The notes: generated by a model from the sequence alone, not told the origin. DNA of 64,000 nucleotides from Pseudodonghicola sp048268305 (GCF_048268305.1 NZ_JBLWVT010000007.1:248001-312000); one strand, 5' to 3'; counted from the first letter of the stretch, positions 55,522 through 63,889 are shown. Numbers and translations: made by a program.

Positions 55522-57069
55522 ATGCGCGATCTCTTCATCATCGGCGGCGGCATCAACGGCTGCGGCATCGCGCGCGACGCCGCCGGCCGGGGGCTGAGCG
55601 TGACTTTGGCCGAACAGGGGGATCTGGCCGGGGCGACCTCCTCGGCCTCGACCAAGCTGTTTCATGGCGGGCTGCGGTATCTGGAGTATTTCGAATTCCG
55701 CCTGGTGCGCGAGGCGCTGATCGAACGTGAGGTGTTGCTGAAGGCAATGCCGCATATCAGTTGGCCGATGCGCTTCGTGCTGCCCTATGAGCGCGAGATG
55801 CGCTTCGACACCGCGACGCCGGCCTCCCGGATGCTCGGAATGGTGATGCCCTGGATGAAGGGGCGCCGGCCGGCCTGGATGATCCGGCTGGGTCTCTTCC
55901 TCTACGATCATCTCGGCGGGCGGCAGATCCTGCCCGCGACCCGGACGCTCGACCTGCGCCAGGAGCCCGCCGGCGCGCCGCTGAAGGAGCGGTTCCGACA
56001 CGCCTATGAATATTCCGACTGCTGGGTGCAGGATGCCCGGCTGGTGGTGCTGAATGCCCGCGATGCCACCGCCCGGGGGGCGGAGATCCTGACCCGCACC
56101 AAGGTCATCGCCGCGCGCCGCGAGGCGGATCACTGGGCGATCACCCTGCGCCGCGTCGATGGAACCGAGACGGTGGTCGAGGCGAAGATGCTGGTCAATG
56201 CCGCCGGCCCCTGGGTGGGCGAGGTGCTGCACGGCATGCTCCACAGCTCCGCCCCCGGGGGCGTGCGGCTGGTGCGCGGCAGCCATGTCGTGACGCCGCG
56301 GCTATATGATCACGACAAGTGCTATTTCTTCCAGGGGCGCGACGGGCGGATCATCTTTTCAATCCCTTACGAGGATGACTTCACCCTGATCGGCACCACC
56401 GACGCCGATCATGCCGGCCCCGATGTGCCGCCGACCTGCACCGAGGGGGAACGCGATTACCTGCTGGCCTTCGCCAACGAGTATTTCAAACGCCAGTTGA
56501 CCCCGGCCGATGTGGTCTGGACCTATTCTGGCGTCCGCCCGCTTTATGACGACGGTGCCAAATCGGCCACCGCGGCGACGCGGGATTATGTGCTGGTGCT
56601 CGACCGCGACGGCGCGCCGCTGCTGAATGTCTTCGGCGGCAAGATCACCACCTATCGCCGGCTGGCGGAATCGGCGCTGGCCAAGATCGGCCAGGCGATC
56701 GAGGTGACCAAGGGGGACTGGACCGCCGGCGTGGCGCTGCCCGGTGGCGATTTCCCGGTTGCCGGCGTCGCGGATCAGATCGAACGGCTGCTGGCGGAGT
56801 ATCCTTTCCTGACGCAAACTTGGGCGCGGCGGCTGATCCGCACCTATGGCACCGAGGCGCGGGTGATCCTTGGCAAGTCAAAGACAGCCGCCGATCTCGG
56901 CCGCGATTTCGGCGCCACGCTGACCCAGGCAGAGCTTGATTGGGCGATCGCCAAGGAATGGGTGCGCGGGGCGGAGGATATGGTCTGGCGCCGCACCAAG
57001 CTCGGCCTCAGGCTGAGCGCGCCGCAGCTGGCCGAGATCGAGGCCTATATCCGCGCCACTAGCCGCTGA
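55522..57069 (+). CDS. glpD: aerobic glycerol-3-phosphate dehydrogenase
   Basis: FAD enzyme at the inner membrane that oxidises glycerol-3-phosphate to DHAP, passing electrons to quinone. 515 residues from the ATG at 55522. I-I-G-G-G-I-N-G-C-G-I-A-R-D-A-A-G-R is the FAD-binding loop; S-T-K-L-F-H-G-G-L-R-Y-L-E, Y-S-D-C-W-V-Q-D-A-R-L and T-Y-S-G-V-R-P-L are family motifs. Upstream frame to 55453 lacks FAD-family sequence. Ends overlapping the CbiX-like gene by 11 bases. No other glp genes are visible. Confidence 0.95.
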   Translation: MRDLFIIGGGINGCGIARDAAGRGLSVTLAEQGDLAGATSSASTKLFHGGLRYLEYFEFRLVREALIEREVLLKAMPHISWPMRFVLPYEREMRFDTATPASRMLGMVMPWMKGRRPAWMIRLGLFLYDHLGGRQILPATRTLDLRQEPAGAPLKERFRHAYEYSDCWVQDARLVVLNARDATARGAEILTRTKVIAARREADHWAITLRRVDGTETVVEAKMLVNAAGPWVGEVLHGMLHSSAPGGVRLVRGSHVVTPRLYDHDKCYFFQGRDGRIIFSIPYEDDFTLIGTTDADHAGPDVPPTCTEGERDYLLAFANEYFKRQLTPADVVWTYSGVRPLYDDGAKSATAATRDYVLVLDRDGAPLLNVFGGKITTYRRLAESALAKIGQAIEVTKGDWTAGVALPGGDFPVAGVADQIERLLAEYPFLTQTWARRLIRTYGTEARVILGKSKTAADLGRDFGATLTQAELDWAIAKEWVRGAEDMVWRRTKLGLRLSAPQLAEIEAYIRATSR

Positions 57070-57751
57070 TCGCGGCGGCGATCAGCGCCGGCACCCCCGG
57101 ATGCTGGCCGAGCGGCGGCAACAGGGCGCCGAGGAAGCCGGCGGTCTCCAGCGCATCGGGCACATCCTGGCGATAATGCCCGCCCTCGGCGGCGAAGACC
57201 GGCAGGCACAGCGTTTGATTGGGCAGGTCGCGCGCGGCCTCGGCCAGGAACGGCGCCTCCTCGACAAAGCCATAGACTGGTGGGCGCCCGGGCCAGAGCG
57301 GGGTGAGCGCGGTGCCGAAGTCGCGCGTCGCCGCCGCCGCGCGGGGACCGTGGGCCGAGCCATGGGCGGCGATCAGCAGCGCAGCTGCCGCCGGCTCCCA
57401 GCCGCGCAGGGCGCATTCCTGCGCCAGATAGTCCGCCGCCAGATCCACCAGTGCCGGATCGCGCCCCAAGGGCGGCAAGACCTGCGCCGGGTGCCCATCC
57501 AGCCGTTTCGGCAGGGCTTGCCGGACGAACCAGCCGTCGGTCATGAAAAAGGGATAGATCACGCCGTCGGAGCCGAGCCGGTCCAGCGCCGCCTCAAGCG
57601 CGCCGGCGGCGGCCAATGTGGCAGAGCCGACACGGTGCGCGGGCAGCAGGTGCCCCACCTTGGCCGCGAGTTCCGCCAGTGCCGCTTCCGCCGGGGCGGG
57701 GGCGGAGGGCTGGCCATGAGCCACGATCAGCACGTCAAGACAGCCGGGCAT
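57059..57751 (-). CDS. CbiX-type chelatase family protein
   Basis: 230 residues. It starts C-L-D-V-L-I-V-A-H-G-Q-P-S with the first metal-site histidine, and a second half repeats the pattern (A-L-L-I-A-A-H-G-S-A-H-G), so two CbiX modules are present. Members insert cobalt or iron into sirohydrochlorin, or are of unknown function. No cobalamin or siroheme genes lie nearby, so the metal and substrate are open. Start ATG 57751; a longer frame runs through non-family sequence. Confidence 0.85.
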   Translation of the reverse strand: MPGCLDVLIVAHGQPSAPAPAEAALAELAAKVGHLLPAHRVGSATLAAAGALEAALDRLGSDGVIYPFFMTDGWFVRQALPKRLDGHPAQVLPPLGRDPALVDLAADYLAQECALRGWEPAAAALLIAAHGSAHGPRAAAATRDFGTALTPLWPGRPPVYGFVEEAPFLAEAARDLPNQTLCLPVFAAEGGHYRQDVPDALETAGFLGALLPPLGQHPGVPALIAAAISG

Positions 57752-57836
57752 CGGGAACCTCCTGTCCCTTATGTGGCGCGCCCCGGCCGTTTCGCCAAGG
57801 GCTGACACGAAAAAAGGCGCCGCCATGGCCGCGCCC

Positions 57837-57894
57837 TTCTTCTCGGTTCAAATACGGCGGGGGAGTCTCCGCAGGAGACGGGGGCAGAGCCCCC
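57837..57894 (-). repeat. composite hairpin/tail repeat, copy E
   Basis: On the minus strand: GGGGGC-tct-GCCCCC (57894-57880), GTCTCC-tgc-GGAGAC (57879-57865), then CCCCCGCCGTATTTGAACCG and AGAAGAAG. The tail differs from the other copies (a second subfamily) but the order of parts is the same. It starts 19 bases after the ligB stop at 57914. Confidence 0.75.
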
Positions 57895-57913
57895 TCTGCC
57901 GCGGCCGGTCAGC

Positions 57914-58762
57914 TCACTCGACGCATTCGAGCAGCATGGTGCCGGCCCCGGTGTTCGAGATCGGGATGTGGTAATTGGCGTGCAGCGGGCGCACCTTGTC
58001 GCCCAAGGCGCCGCGCATCATCATCCACATTAGGAACTCGGTGCCCTGGGCACCGGCCTTTTCCACCAGTTCGCGGCGGGAGATTTTCGTCAGCGCCTCG
58101 GGGTCGGTGATGATTTTCTCCATGCAATACTGATCGAATTCCTTGTTGATGAAGCCCGCCCGCTCGCCGTCGAGTTGATGGCTGAGCCCGCCGGTGCCCA
58201 GCACCACCACCTTGATATCCTCGGGATAGCTGAGGATGGCCCTGCGCAGCGCCTTGCCGAAATCGAGCGCGCGTTTCAGCGTCGGGATCGGGTGCTGCAC
58301 CGTATTGGCGCTGATCGGGATGGCGCGCGGCATGTCGGGGTTGTTGGGCGCCCCGGGCCAGAACAGCTGCATCGGCACCACGAAGCCGTGATCCACCGCC
58401 AGTTCCTGACACGAGGTGATGTCGAATTCCTGCTCCACCATGCTTTCGATGATGTGCCAGCTGAAGGGCGCATCGCCGGGGAAGGGGGGAAGCTGCGGAA
58501 TGCCCCAGCCCTCGTCCTCGTTGCGGTACTCATGCGCGGCGCCGATCGCGAAGGTCGGCATCTTGTCGAGGAAGAAGCCCAGCCCGTGGTCGTTGTAGAT
58601 ATTGATCGCCACGTCGGGCTTGTTCTTGTCCAGCCAGGCGCGGATCGGCGGGTAGCCGTCGAAGAAGGGTTTCCAATAGGGCTCGTCGAACAGGCCCTTG
58701 TGGATCGCGTTGCCCACCGCCGGGATATGCGAGGTGGTCAGGCCGCCCAGAAGTTTCGCCAT
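57914..58762 (-). CDS. LigB-family class III ring-cleaving dioxygenase (first copy)
   Basis: 282 residues. Iron ligands H12 (T-S-H-I-P-A) and H59 (Y-N-D-H-G-L) and the catalytic G-T-G-G-L-S-H-Q-L-D histidine are present. Compared with the second copy at 61987, it lacks several residues of the protocatechuate enzyme (for example E-G-W-G-I-P instead of E-G-W-G-P-R-P) and is more like gallate or 3-O-methylgallate dioxygenases. Its partner LigA begins 4 bases upstream, and LigI is first in the operon, so the product is probably pyrone dicarboxylate or oxalomesaconate. Confidence 0.9.
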   Translation of the reverse strand: MAKLLGGLTTSHIPAVGNAIHKGLFDEPYWKPFFDGYPPIRAWLDKNKPDVAINIYNDHGLGFFLDKMPTFAIGAAHEYRNEDEGWGIPQLPPFPGDAPFSWHIIESMVEQEFDITSCQELAVDHGFVVPMQLFWPGAPNNPDMPRAIPISANTVQHPIPTLKRALDFGKALRRAILSYPEDIKVVVLGTGGLSHQLDGERAGFINKEFDQYCMEKIITDPEALTKISRRELVEKAGAQGTEFLMWMMMRGALGDKVRPLHANYHIPISNTGAGTMLLECVE

Positions 58763-58766
58763 TGTC

Positions 58767-59126
58767 TCAATCCCCCGCCCGGCGCAGCTTTTCCTGGAAC
58801 TCCGCCTTGGACATGCCGGTCTGCTGCGCGCCGATGTCCTGCATGTCGAGCCGGTAGATGCCGGCGAATTTGGCGAGGTAATAGATATTGCCGCCGGCCG
58901 CGATCAGCGCCAGCACGTTCTTGTCGCGGCAGGCCTGCTTCTGTTCCTCGTTCAGGCCGTATTTTTCCATATAGGCCTCGGGGTCGGCCAGATAGGCCTC
59001 CCGCGCCGCGGCGGCGTTGAAGGAATAGCACATCTTGTTCAGCGCATATCCCTTCATCGCCATCTCGCCGTCGAAGAGCGTGGTACCCTCGATCGGCGTG
59101 TGGTGATCGAAATCGGTGATCTCCAT
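58767..59126 (-). CDS. LigA-family dioxygenase alpha subunit (first copy)
   Basis: 119 residues. The Lig A fold is seen in G-T-T-L-F-D-G-E-M-A-M-K-G-Y-A-L-N-K-M-C-Y-S-F-N, E-Q-K-Q-A-C-R-D-K-N and L-I-A-A-G-G-N-I-Y-Y-L-A-K. It is the small subunit that lids the LigB active site. Operon position between LigI and LigB. Confidence 0.93.
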   Translation of the reverse strand: MEITDFDHHTPIEGTTLFDGEMAMKGYALNKMCYSFNAAAAREAYLADPEAYMEKYGLNEEQKQACRDKNVLALIAAGGNIYYLAKFAGIYRLDMQDIGAQQTGMSKAEFQEKLRRAGD

Positions 59127-59153
59127 GGGGCTCCTCCCTGTTCTGCTGCGGCC

Positions 59154-60032
59154 TCAGGCCTCGGTCTGCCAGTAAAGGCGCATAGGGTTGTCGATCAGAA
59201 GCTTCTGTCGCAGCTCCTCGGTGGGGGCGATCTGCGGGATCACATCCACCAGCTGACCATCGTCGGGCATGTGCGATTTCATGTTCGGATGCGGCCAGTC
59301 GGTGCCCCAGAGCACGCGGTCGGGGAAGGTTTCGACCAAATGCCGGGCGAAGGGGACGACATCGGCATAGGGCGGGCCGGCGACGGTCAGACGTTCCGGG
59401 CAGCTCACCTTGGTCCAGAAATTCTGGTTGCGCGCCAGCAGGTCGACAAAGCGCTGGAAGTCGGGGTGATCGACGCCCTTGCTCACGTCGGGGCGGCCCA
59501 TGTGGTCGACCACCACGGTGGTCGGCAGGCTTTCCAGGAAGGGGATCAGATCCTCGAGATCGGGGGCCTCGAAATAGACCACAATGTGCCAGCCAAGCTT
59601 GGCGATGCGTTCGGCGATGCCGATGAAGACCTCTTTCGGGGTGGCATCGACCAGCCGCTTGACGAAGTTGAAGCGCACCGCGCGGACGCCGGCGGCATCC
59701 ATTGCGGCCAGCTCTTCGTCGGTGATGTCGGGCGAGACCACGGCGACGCCGCGGGCCAGGTCGCCGGCAGTCTCAAGCGCGTCGATCAGCGCGGCGTTGT
59801 CGGTGCCGTGGCACGAGGCCTGCACGATCACATTGCGCGAGAAGCCCAGATAGTCGCGCAGCGCGAACAGTTTTTCCTTCGGCGCGTCGCAGGGGGTGTA
59901 TTTGCGCTTGGGCGAATAGGGGAATTTCGCGGCCGGGCCGAAGACATGGCAATGGGCATCGACGCTGCCCGCCGGCACCTTGAAATCGGGCACCTTGGGG
60001 TTGGGGTGAAACGGCAGGTAATCGGGGTCCAT
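59154..60032 (-). CDS. ligI: 2-pyrone-4,6-dicarboxylate hydrolase LigI
   Basis: Amidohydrolase that opens pyrone dicarboxylate (PDC) to oxalomesaconate in the protocatechuate 4,5-cleavage pathway. 292 residues. V-D-A-H-C-H-V-F-G (about 25-33) carries the metal histidines. A-S-C-H-G-T-D and V-V-V-D-H-M-G-R-P-D follow; L-W-G-T-D-W-P-H-P-N ends the active site. LigI enzymes work without a metal although the ligand positions remain. First gene of the minus-strand lig operon; divergent from the LysR gene. Confidence 0.93.
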   Translation of the reverse strand: MDPDYLPFHPNPKVPDFKVPAGSVDAHCHVFGPAAKFPYSPKRKYTPCDAPKEKLFALRDYLGFSRNVIVQASCHGTDNAALIDALETAGDLARGVAVVSPDITDEELAAMDAAGVRAVRFNFVKRLVDATPKEVFIGIAERIAKLGWHIVVYFEAPDLEDLIPFLESLPTTVVVDHMGRPDVSKGVDHPDFQRFVDLLARNQNFWTKVSCPERLTVAGPPYADVVPFARHLVETFPDRVLWGTDWPHPNMKSHMPDDGQLVDVIPQIAPTEELRQKLLIDNPMRLYWQTEA

Positions 60033-60076
60033 CGGGCCTCCTCCTCGAACGTTGGGGCGCCGCCTTGCGATGCGGC

Positions 60077-60160
60077 GCGAATTGGCGTGACCATAGGCCT
60101 GTGACGGCGTGCCGCGCCAGTTGGAAGCTTGGCTTTGCGAATTGGCAGATGTTATAGATG
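60077..60160. promoter_or_regulatory. repeated motifs in the ligI/LysR divergent promoter region
   Basis: GCGAATTGGC occurs at 60077 and again at 60137, exactly 60 bases apart (an inverted, less exact GCCAGTTGG lies at 60117). GTTATAGATG (60151-60160) recurs inverted as CATCTATAAC at 61444-61453 in front of the second lig operon. Probable binding sites of the LysR regulator or promoter parts. Confidence 0.5.
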
Positions 60161-60209
60161 TGGCGAAAGGCCCCGGCCGGGGCAGGCCAGAACAGAAGGG
60201 CGGGATCGG

Positions 60210-61433
60210 ATGGATTTCGTATTTCCCAATGTGCGGCATCTGCAAGCGGTGCAACAGGTTGCAGCGCTCAATCGGATCAATCTGGCGGCCGATGCGGTGC
60301 ACCTGTCGCAGCCTGCGGTGACCCAGGCGGTGGCCAAGCTGGAACAGACCTTGTCGGCGCGGCTGTTCGATCGCCGGCCCGAGGGGATGTTTCTGACCGA
60401 GATCGGCGAGATCTTCCTGGCCCGGGTGACCCGGGCGCTCGATCTGCTGAAGGATGGCGAGCGGCAGGCGCGCAAACGGGCGCCGCGCCCGGCGCCGGCG
60501 GGGCGGCGGGATTTCCATCGTCTGACCACGGCGGTGCAGCTTCGGGCGCTGATCGCGGTGGCGCAGACCGGCAACTTCAGCCATGCGGCGCGCGAACTTG
60601 GCGTCTCGCAGCCCGCCGTGCATCGGGCCGCCCGCGATCTTGAGAGGCTCTCTGGGCTCAGCTTCTTCGAACCGGTCCGGCGCGGCGTGATGCTCACGCC
60701 TGCGGCCGAGGCCTTTGCCCATCACGTGCGGCTGGCCAATGCGGAAATCCGTCAGGGTCAGTTCGAGGTGAGCGAATTTCTGGGCCGCGATTCCACCCGG
60801 ATCGCCGTGGGCTCCATGCCGCTGTCGCGCACCACCATCCTGCCGGCGGCGATCGACCAGCTCTTGCGCGAAAGCAACGGGCAGCTGCAACTGCAATGCG
60901 TCGACGGCGCCTATAGCACATTGCTGCGCGATCTGCGGTTCGGCGATCTCGACCTGCTGATCGGGGCGCTGCGCGATCCGCTGCCGGCCGAGGATGTGGT
61001 GCAGGAGGAACTGTTCTCCGACACCCTGTCGGTGGTCGCCGCGCGGACCCATCCTTTGGCCGGAAAACAGGGGCTGACACTCGAGGATACGCTCGATTAC
61101 CCCTGGATCGCGCCGCCGCTGCCGACGCCCTCGGGGACCTATCTCTATGAGCGGCTGCAAATCCCGCAGCTTCCCGACACGCCGGTGCGGGTGGTGGCGA
61201 ATTCGCTGGTGCTGGTGCGCGGGCTGATGATGCGGGGCGATTACGTCACCATCATGTCGCGCAAGCAGATCGAGGTGGAGCAGGAGTATGGCATCCTCGC
61301 CCCCTTGCCGATCGAGCTGCCGGAAAGCGCGCGCCCCATCGGCCTGACCTATCGCGCCAATTGGCGTCCGACCCCCACCCAGGCGCGGTTTCTCGATCTG
61401 ATCCGGGCCCAGGTGAAGGCGGGGGTGGAGTAA
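60210..61433 (+). CDS. LysR-type regulator with two tandem HTH domains
   Basis: 407 residues, about 100 more than normal. HTH 1 (about 5-65): A-A-L-N-R-I-N-L-A-A-D-A-V-H-L-S-Q-P-A-V-T-Q-A-V-A-K-L-E. HTH 2 (about 110-170): L-R-A-L-I-A-V-A-Q-T-G-N-F-S-H-A-A-R-E-L-G-V-S-Q-P-A-V-H-R-A. A single effector domain follows (about 195-400). Both HTHs end in a helix like those of normal LysR proteins. It lies between the two lig operons, transcribed toward the second, and is divergent from ligI; it probably controls both. Confidence 0.9.
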   Translation: MDFVFPNVRHLQAVQQVAALNRINLAADAVHLSQPAVTQAVAKLEQTLSARLFDRRPEGMFLTEIGEIFLARVTRALDLLKDGERQARKRAPRPAPAGRRDFHRLTTAVQLRALIAVAQTGNFSHAARELGVSQPAVHRAARDLERLSGLSFFEPVRRGVMLTPAAEAFAHHVRLANAEIRQGQFEVSEFLGRDSTRIAVGSMPLSRTTILPAAIDQLLRESNGQLQLQCVDGAYSTLLRDLRFGDLDLLIGALRDPLPAEDVVQEELFSDTLSVVAARTHPLAGKQGLTLEDTLDYPWIAPPLPTPSGTYLYERLQIPQLPDTPVRVVANSLVLVRGLMMRGDYVTIMSRKQIEVEQEYGILAPLPIELPESARPIGLTYRANWRPTPTQARFLDLIRAQVKAGVE

Positions 61434-61443
61434 AGATGTATTC

Positions 61444-61453
61444 CATCTATAAC
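61444..61453. promoter_or_regulatory. inverted copy of the GTTATAGATG motif
   Basis: CATCTATAAC, the reverse complement of the motif at 60151-60160. It lies 11 bases after the LysR stop and 133 bases before the second ligA. TATAAC could also serve as a -10 element. Confidence 0.45.
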
Positions 61454-61585
61454 AGAAACGAATGCCTCCGCGCGGCATTGAATTTCTGACCCGGCGGCGG
61501 GGCTGGTAAGTCGAAGCGGCCCGGGGCGCCATCTGCGGACCCGCGCCCAGAGGATTCACCAAAGGCTTCAGGGGGAGGAGCGGCG

Positions 61586-61987
61586 ATGACCGACCGACAG
61601 GACAAACCCTATGACGATATCCCCGGCACCTTCGTTTTCGATGCCGACCGCTCACGCGAGGGATATCATCTCAACCAGTTCTGCATTTCGCTGAGGTTGC
61701 AGAAGAACCGGGAGGCGCTGACCGCCGATCCCGAGGAATATATGTCGCGCTTTCCGATGACCGAGGCGCAGAAACAGGCGGTGCGCGATCGCGCCTGGAA
61801 CCGGCTGCTCGAACTGGGGGGGAACATCTATTACACCTCCAAGCTCGCCGCCTTCGACGGGATCACCTTCCAGGATCTCGCCGCGATGATGACCGGCGTC
61901 AGCCGCGAAGAGTATCGCGACATGATGCTGCACGGGGGCCGGTCGATCGAGGGCAACCGCTATAAATCCGAATGGGAGGACAAGTAA
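61586..61987 (+). CDS. ligA: protocatechuate 4,5-dioxygenase alpha subunit LigA (second copy)
   Basis: 133 residues. I-P-G-T-F-V-F-D-A-D-R-S-R-E-G-Y-H-L-N-Q-F-C-I-S-L is close to the Sphingobium LigA pattern, as is L-G-G-N-I-Y-Y-T-S-K-L-A-A-F-D-G. GGGGGAGGAG lies upstream of the ATG at 61586. The stop overlaps the ligB start by one base (TAATG). Confidence 0.93.
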   Translation: MTDRQDKPYDDIPGTFVFDADRSREGYHLNQFCISLRLQKNREALTADPEEYMSRFPMTEAQKQAVRDRAWNRLLELGGNIYYTSKLAAFDGITFQDLAAMMTGVSREEYRDMMLHGGRSIEGNRYKSEWEDK

Positions 61988-62838
61988 TGGCCCGGATTAC
62001 CGCAGGCGTGGGGTGTTCCCACGTGCCCGCCATCGGCGTCGCCATGGATACCGGCATCACCGACCAGCCCTATTGGAAACCGGTGTTCGACGGCTTTGTC
62101 AAAAGCCGCGAGTGGATGAAGGAAAACCAGCCCGACGTCATCTTCCTGGTCTATAACGACCATTGCACCGCCTTCGATGCCTCCTGCATCCCGACCTTCG
62201 CGCTGGGGTGCGCGGCGGAATTCGCCCCGGCCGACGAAGGCTGGGGGCCGCGTCCGGTGCCGGTGGTCAAGGGACATCAACGGCTCGCCTCCCATATCGC
62301 GCAATCGGTCATCCTTGATGAATTCGACCTGACCATCATGAACGAGATGGAGGTCGACCACGGGCTGACCGTGCCGCTGTCGGTGATGTTCGGCGACAAG
62401 GGTGTCGATGACGAATGGCCCTGTCCGGTGATCCCGCTGGCGGTCAATGTGGTGCAATACCCGGCCCCCACCGGCAACCGCTGCTATAACCTGGGCAAGG
62501 CCATCCGCCGCGCCATCGACAGCTATCCCGAGGATCTGAACGTGATGATCTTCGGCACCGGGGGCATGTCGCACCAGCTTCAGGCCGAACGCGCCGGGCT
62601 GATCAATGCCGAATGGGATCAGCGGTTCCTCGACATGATGGCGAATGACCCCGAGGCCGCGCGCAAGATCGAACATGTGGAATATCTGCGCGAGACCGGC
62701 TCGGAAGGCATCGAGATGGTCATGTGGCTGGTCATGCGCGGTGCGCTCGACGAACAGGTGACCGAGGTTCACCGCCATTATCACGTTCCCGCCTCGAATA
62801 CCGCGGTGGGCCATATCATTCTGGAAAACCATAGCTGA
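61987..62838 (+). CDS. ligB: protocatechuate 4,5-dioxygenase beta subunit LigB (second copy)
   Basis: Opens protocatechuate between C4 and C5 to 4-carboxy-2-hydroxymuconate semialdehyde, with Fe(II). 283 residues. H12 (C-S-H-V-P-A), H59 (Y-N-D-H-C), D-E-G-W-G-P-R-P-V-P, E-M-E-V-D-H-G-L-T-V-P-L-S, G-T-G-G-M-S-H-Q-L-Q and Y-L-R-E-T-G-S-E-G match the Sphingobium SYK-6 LigB over nearly the whole length (compared from memory), so this copy is the protocatechuate enzyme. Confidence 0.94.
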   Translation: MARITAGVGCSHVPAIGVAMDTGITDQPYWKPVFDGFVKSREWMKENQPDVIFLVYNDHCTAFDASCIPTFALGCAAEFAPADEGWGPRPVPVVKGHQRLASHIAQSVILDEFDLTIMNEMEVDHGLTVPLSVMFGDKGVDDEWPCPVIPLAVNVVQYPAPTGNRCYNLGKAIRRAIDSYPEDLNVMIFGTGGMSHQLQAERAGLINAEWDQRFLDMMANDPEAARKIEHVEYLRETGSEGIEMVMWLVMRGALDEQVTEVHRHYHVPASNTAVGHIILENHS

Positions 62839-62852
62839 CGGAGACTCCCGAG

Positions 62853-63797
62853 ATGAGACTTTGCGTGGCGGGCGCCTATGGCGCCTTCGGCATCAAGCAC
62901 CTTGATGCGCTGGCCAATATCGAAGAGGTCGAGGTGACCTCGGTGATGGGGCCGACCAAGGAAAAGATCGAGGCCTTCGCGGCCCAACGCGGCATTCCCC
63001 ATGCCGCCACCACGCTGGAGGAATGTCTGGCGCGTGACGATGTCGACGCGGTGATCCTGGCGACGCCGACCCAGATGCATGCCGAACAGGCGATCGCCTG
63101 CATGGCGGCCGGCAAGCACGTGCTGGTCGAAATCCCGATGGCGGATTCGCTGGCCGACAGCGAGGCCGTGGTGGCCAAGCAGAAGGAAACCGGGCTGGTG
63201 GCGATGGCCGGCCAGGTGCGCCGCTTCAACCCCTCGCACCAGTGGATCCACAACAAGATCCAGGCGGGCGAGCTGAAGATCCAGCAGATGGATGTGCAGA
63301 CCTATTTCTTCCGGCGAACCAATTCCAACGCCAAGGGCGAACCGCGCAGCTGGACCGATCACCTGCTGTGGCACCACGCCTGCCATACCGTCGATCTGTT
63401 CCAGTATCAGACCGGTGAGACCGCCTCGGAGGCCTTCGGCCTGCAGGGGCCGATTCACCCCGATCTGGGCATCGCGATGGATATGTCGATCGGCATGAAG
63501 GTGCCTTCGGGCGCGATCTGCACCCTGTCGCTCAGCTTCAACAATGACGGGCCCTTCGGCACCTTCTTCCGTTATATCTGCGACAACGGCACCTATATCG
63601 CCCGCTATGACGACCTCTTTGACGGCAACGAGAACCCCATCGATCTGTCCGGTGTGACGGTGTCGAACAACGGGATCGAGCTGATTGATCGTGAATTCGT
63701 CGCCGCGATCAAGGAAGGGCGCGAGCCGAATGCCTCGGTCGCCCAGACTTTGTCCGCGATGGTGACGCTGGACCGCATCGAACGTGGTCTGAAGTAA
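62853..63797 (+). CDS. ligC: 4-carboxy-2-hydroxymuconate-6-semialdehyde dehydrogenase LigC
   Basis: Oxidises the LigAB product (as its cyclic hemiacetal) to pyrone dicarboxylate with NADP+. 314 residues: an N-terminal Rossmann domain (C-V-A-G-A-Y-G-A-F-G-I-K-H), then E-I-P-M-A-D-S-L-A-D-S and the GFO/IDH-type C-terminal sheet with W-H-H-A-C-H-T-V-D-L-F-Q. Starts 14 bases after ligB. Followed by a strong terminator. Confidence 0.94.
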   Translation: MRLCVAGAYGAFGIKHLDALANIEEVEVTSVMGPTKEKIEAFAAQRGIPHAATTLEECLARDDVDAVILATPTQMHAEQAIACMAAGKHVLVEIPMADSLADSEAVVAKQKETGLVAMAGQVRRFNPSHQWIHNKIQAGELKIQQMDVQTYFFRRTNSNAKGEPRSWTDHLLWHHACHTVDLFQYQTGETASEAFGLQGPIHPDLGIAMDMSIGMKVPSGAICTLSLSFNNDGPFGTFFRYICDNGTYIARYDDLFDGNENPIDLSGVTVSNNGIELIDREFVAAIKEGREPNASVAQTLSAMVTLDRIERGLK

Positions 63798-63836
63798 ATT
63801 CGCTCTGGCCCCGGTCAGCGGGGCGTGAAACGGTGC

Positions 63837-63875
63837 GGGCGGGGTCGCGGCAGGCGATCCCGCCCTTTTTGTTTT
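63837..63875 (+). terminator. Rho-independent terminator after ligC
   Basis: 12-bp stem GGGCGGGGTCGC (63837-63848) / GCGATCCCGCCC (63854-63865), one pair a G-U wobble on plus, five-base loop, then TTTTTGTTTT. It separates the ligABC transcript from the ThDP gene that starts at 63890. Confidence 0.88.
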
Positions 63876-63889
63876 GAGGAGAGAACGAC

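Noticed and set aside
59154..61655. 833-residue minus-strand frame joining the LysR region to ligI
   Set aside because: Only the part from 60032 on resembles LigI; the rest is antisense to the tandem-HTH regulator.
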